From Micromonospora cremea (GTDB lineage: Bacteria > Actinomycetota > Actinomycetes > Mycobacteriales > Micromonosporaceae): a stretch of 64,000 nucleotides of DNA. The stretch lies in assembly GCF_900143515.1 (NCBI RefSeq), contig NZ_FSQT01000001.1, forward strand, positions 186,001-250,000. The letters run 5' to 3'. Position 1 is the stretch's first letter, and every line of letters begins with the position of its first letter. The notes under the pieces are model-generated. The model searched no databases, was not told where the DNA came from, and saw only the letters and a list, made by a program, of their open reading frames with translations. Of the stretch, positions 63,359 through 64,000 are shown piece after piece. The translations under genes and the position numbers were made by a program.

Positions 63359-64000
63359 AGGGACGTCTCGTAACCCCGATGTCTGTCCGTTGAGGATGAT
63401 CGGTCAGGATGCCTGGGTGCAGGTGATCACCGCAGCCCACCCTGAGTGGATCGTTTCCGTTCACCGGGCTGCAGCCCGCCCAGTTCCGCCGGCTGGTCCG
63501 TCTGGTAGCCGAGCGTGGCGGTGGTGCGATCGCTGATGGCCGGCCGGGCCGGCAGTGGGCCTTGGACCTGCCGGATCGGGTGTTGCTGGTGGCGGCGTAC
63601 TGGCGCACCAACCTGACGATGCGCCAGATCGGGCCGCTGTTCGGGGTGTCGCACTCGGCTGCGCACCGGGTCATTGACGCCCTCGGCCCGCTGCTCGCTC
63701 TGGCGCCGGTGCGCCGGCGCCCGGTCGAGCAGATCGCCATCGTCGACGGCACTCTGATCCCTACCCGTGATCACCGCCTGGCCGCCCGGAGCAAAAACTA
63801 CCGGTACTCGACGAACCTGCAGGTCGCCATTGACGCCTCCACCCGCCTGGTCGTCGCCGTCGGCGATCCGCAGCCCGGCAACCGCAACGACACGATCGTC
63901 TACCGCAGCTCAGGCATCCAGGAGAAGCTGGACGGGCGGCCTGTGATGGCCGACGGCGGCTACCGCGGCAACCCCGAGGTGATCATCCCGTACCGCAAGC
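63359..64000 (+). mobile_element. IS5-family element, second copy, cut by window end
   Basis: Left inverted repeat AGGGACGTCTCGTAAC (63359-63374) with TA before it, as in copy 1. The interior is the same element with scattered substitutions. Confidence 0.88.
63417..64000 (+). pseudogene. IS5 transposase with frameshift, incomplete
   Basis: Starts at GTG as in copy 1, but an extra G (about 63453) after the GAGTGGATC codons shifts the frame; downstream homology (FTGLQPAQFRRLVRLVAERG) is in the next frame and stays open to the window end. Inactive unless frameshifted. Confidence 0.8.

Overview
The window is high-GC actinobacterial DNA. Codon use, Tat and lipoprotein signals, PknB-type kinases, a conservon (cvnABCD), and LysM/SARP and DUF2637 genes all fit the family Micromonosporaceae (Micromonospora or a close relative). 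That assignment is inference from gene content; no rRNA or complete tRNA is present.

Layout. 1-1.5 kb: 3' part of a Ser/Thr kinase gene with a strong terminator. 1.6-13 kb: secreted phosphodiesterase, an intact IS5-family element, a YunG-like gene inside a 589-bp repeat, a PH-domain membrane protein, a Tat-exported phospholipase C-like phosphoesterase, a cytidine deaminase, a GIY-YIG protein, and a two-gene set for a secreted beta-propeller and a lipoprotein. Broken genes (GNAT, HNH, resolvase, IS30) lie between them. 13.5-15.3 kb: amidohydrolase. 15.4-31.8 kb: a segment bounded by two direct copies of the 3' end of a tRNA-Arg gene. It holds a His-rich membrane-anchored protein, a second kinase, a 1457-aa ExeM-type nuclease/5'-nucleotidase, the conservon with a StyA-like FAD monooxygenase, and a glycine-rich repeat protein. 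31.8-41 kb: an accessory zone of small unknown genes, gene remnants (kup, WD40), a cupin, and a PadR-DUF1048-DUF1048 operon behind a tandem 23-bp operator. 41-42.6 kb: an ECF sigma gene with a membrane-anchored partner. 43.2-51.2 kb: a LysM membrane protein, a SARP/BTAD regulator and a DUF2637 membrane protein in overlapping order, then a metallophosphoesterase on the other strand and a truncated, fused LysM/BTAD paralogue. 51.7-54.6 kb: alkaline phosphatase (frameshifted near its end) and a membrane protein/winged-helix pair. 54.7-64 kb: mobile-element-rich DNA with DUF1737 copies, an IS3-family element, a phosphotransferase, the inverted partner of the 589-bp repeat, a 5'-truncated tyrosine recombinase, a broken lnt-like gene and a second, frameshifted IS5 copy.

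Themes. Five exported phosphoesterases (1.6, 6.5, 20.2, 47.5 and 51.8 kb) suggest phosphate scavenging. The conservon encodes a G-protein-like membrane switch whose fifth gene is here a flavin monooxygenase rather than the P450 seen in several Streptomyces conservons. The LysM-SARP-DUF2637 set may link the cell envelope to a BTAD regulator. Two 589-bp inverted repeats 53 kb apart could support inversion of most of the window.
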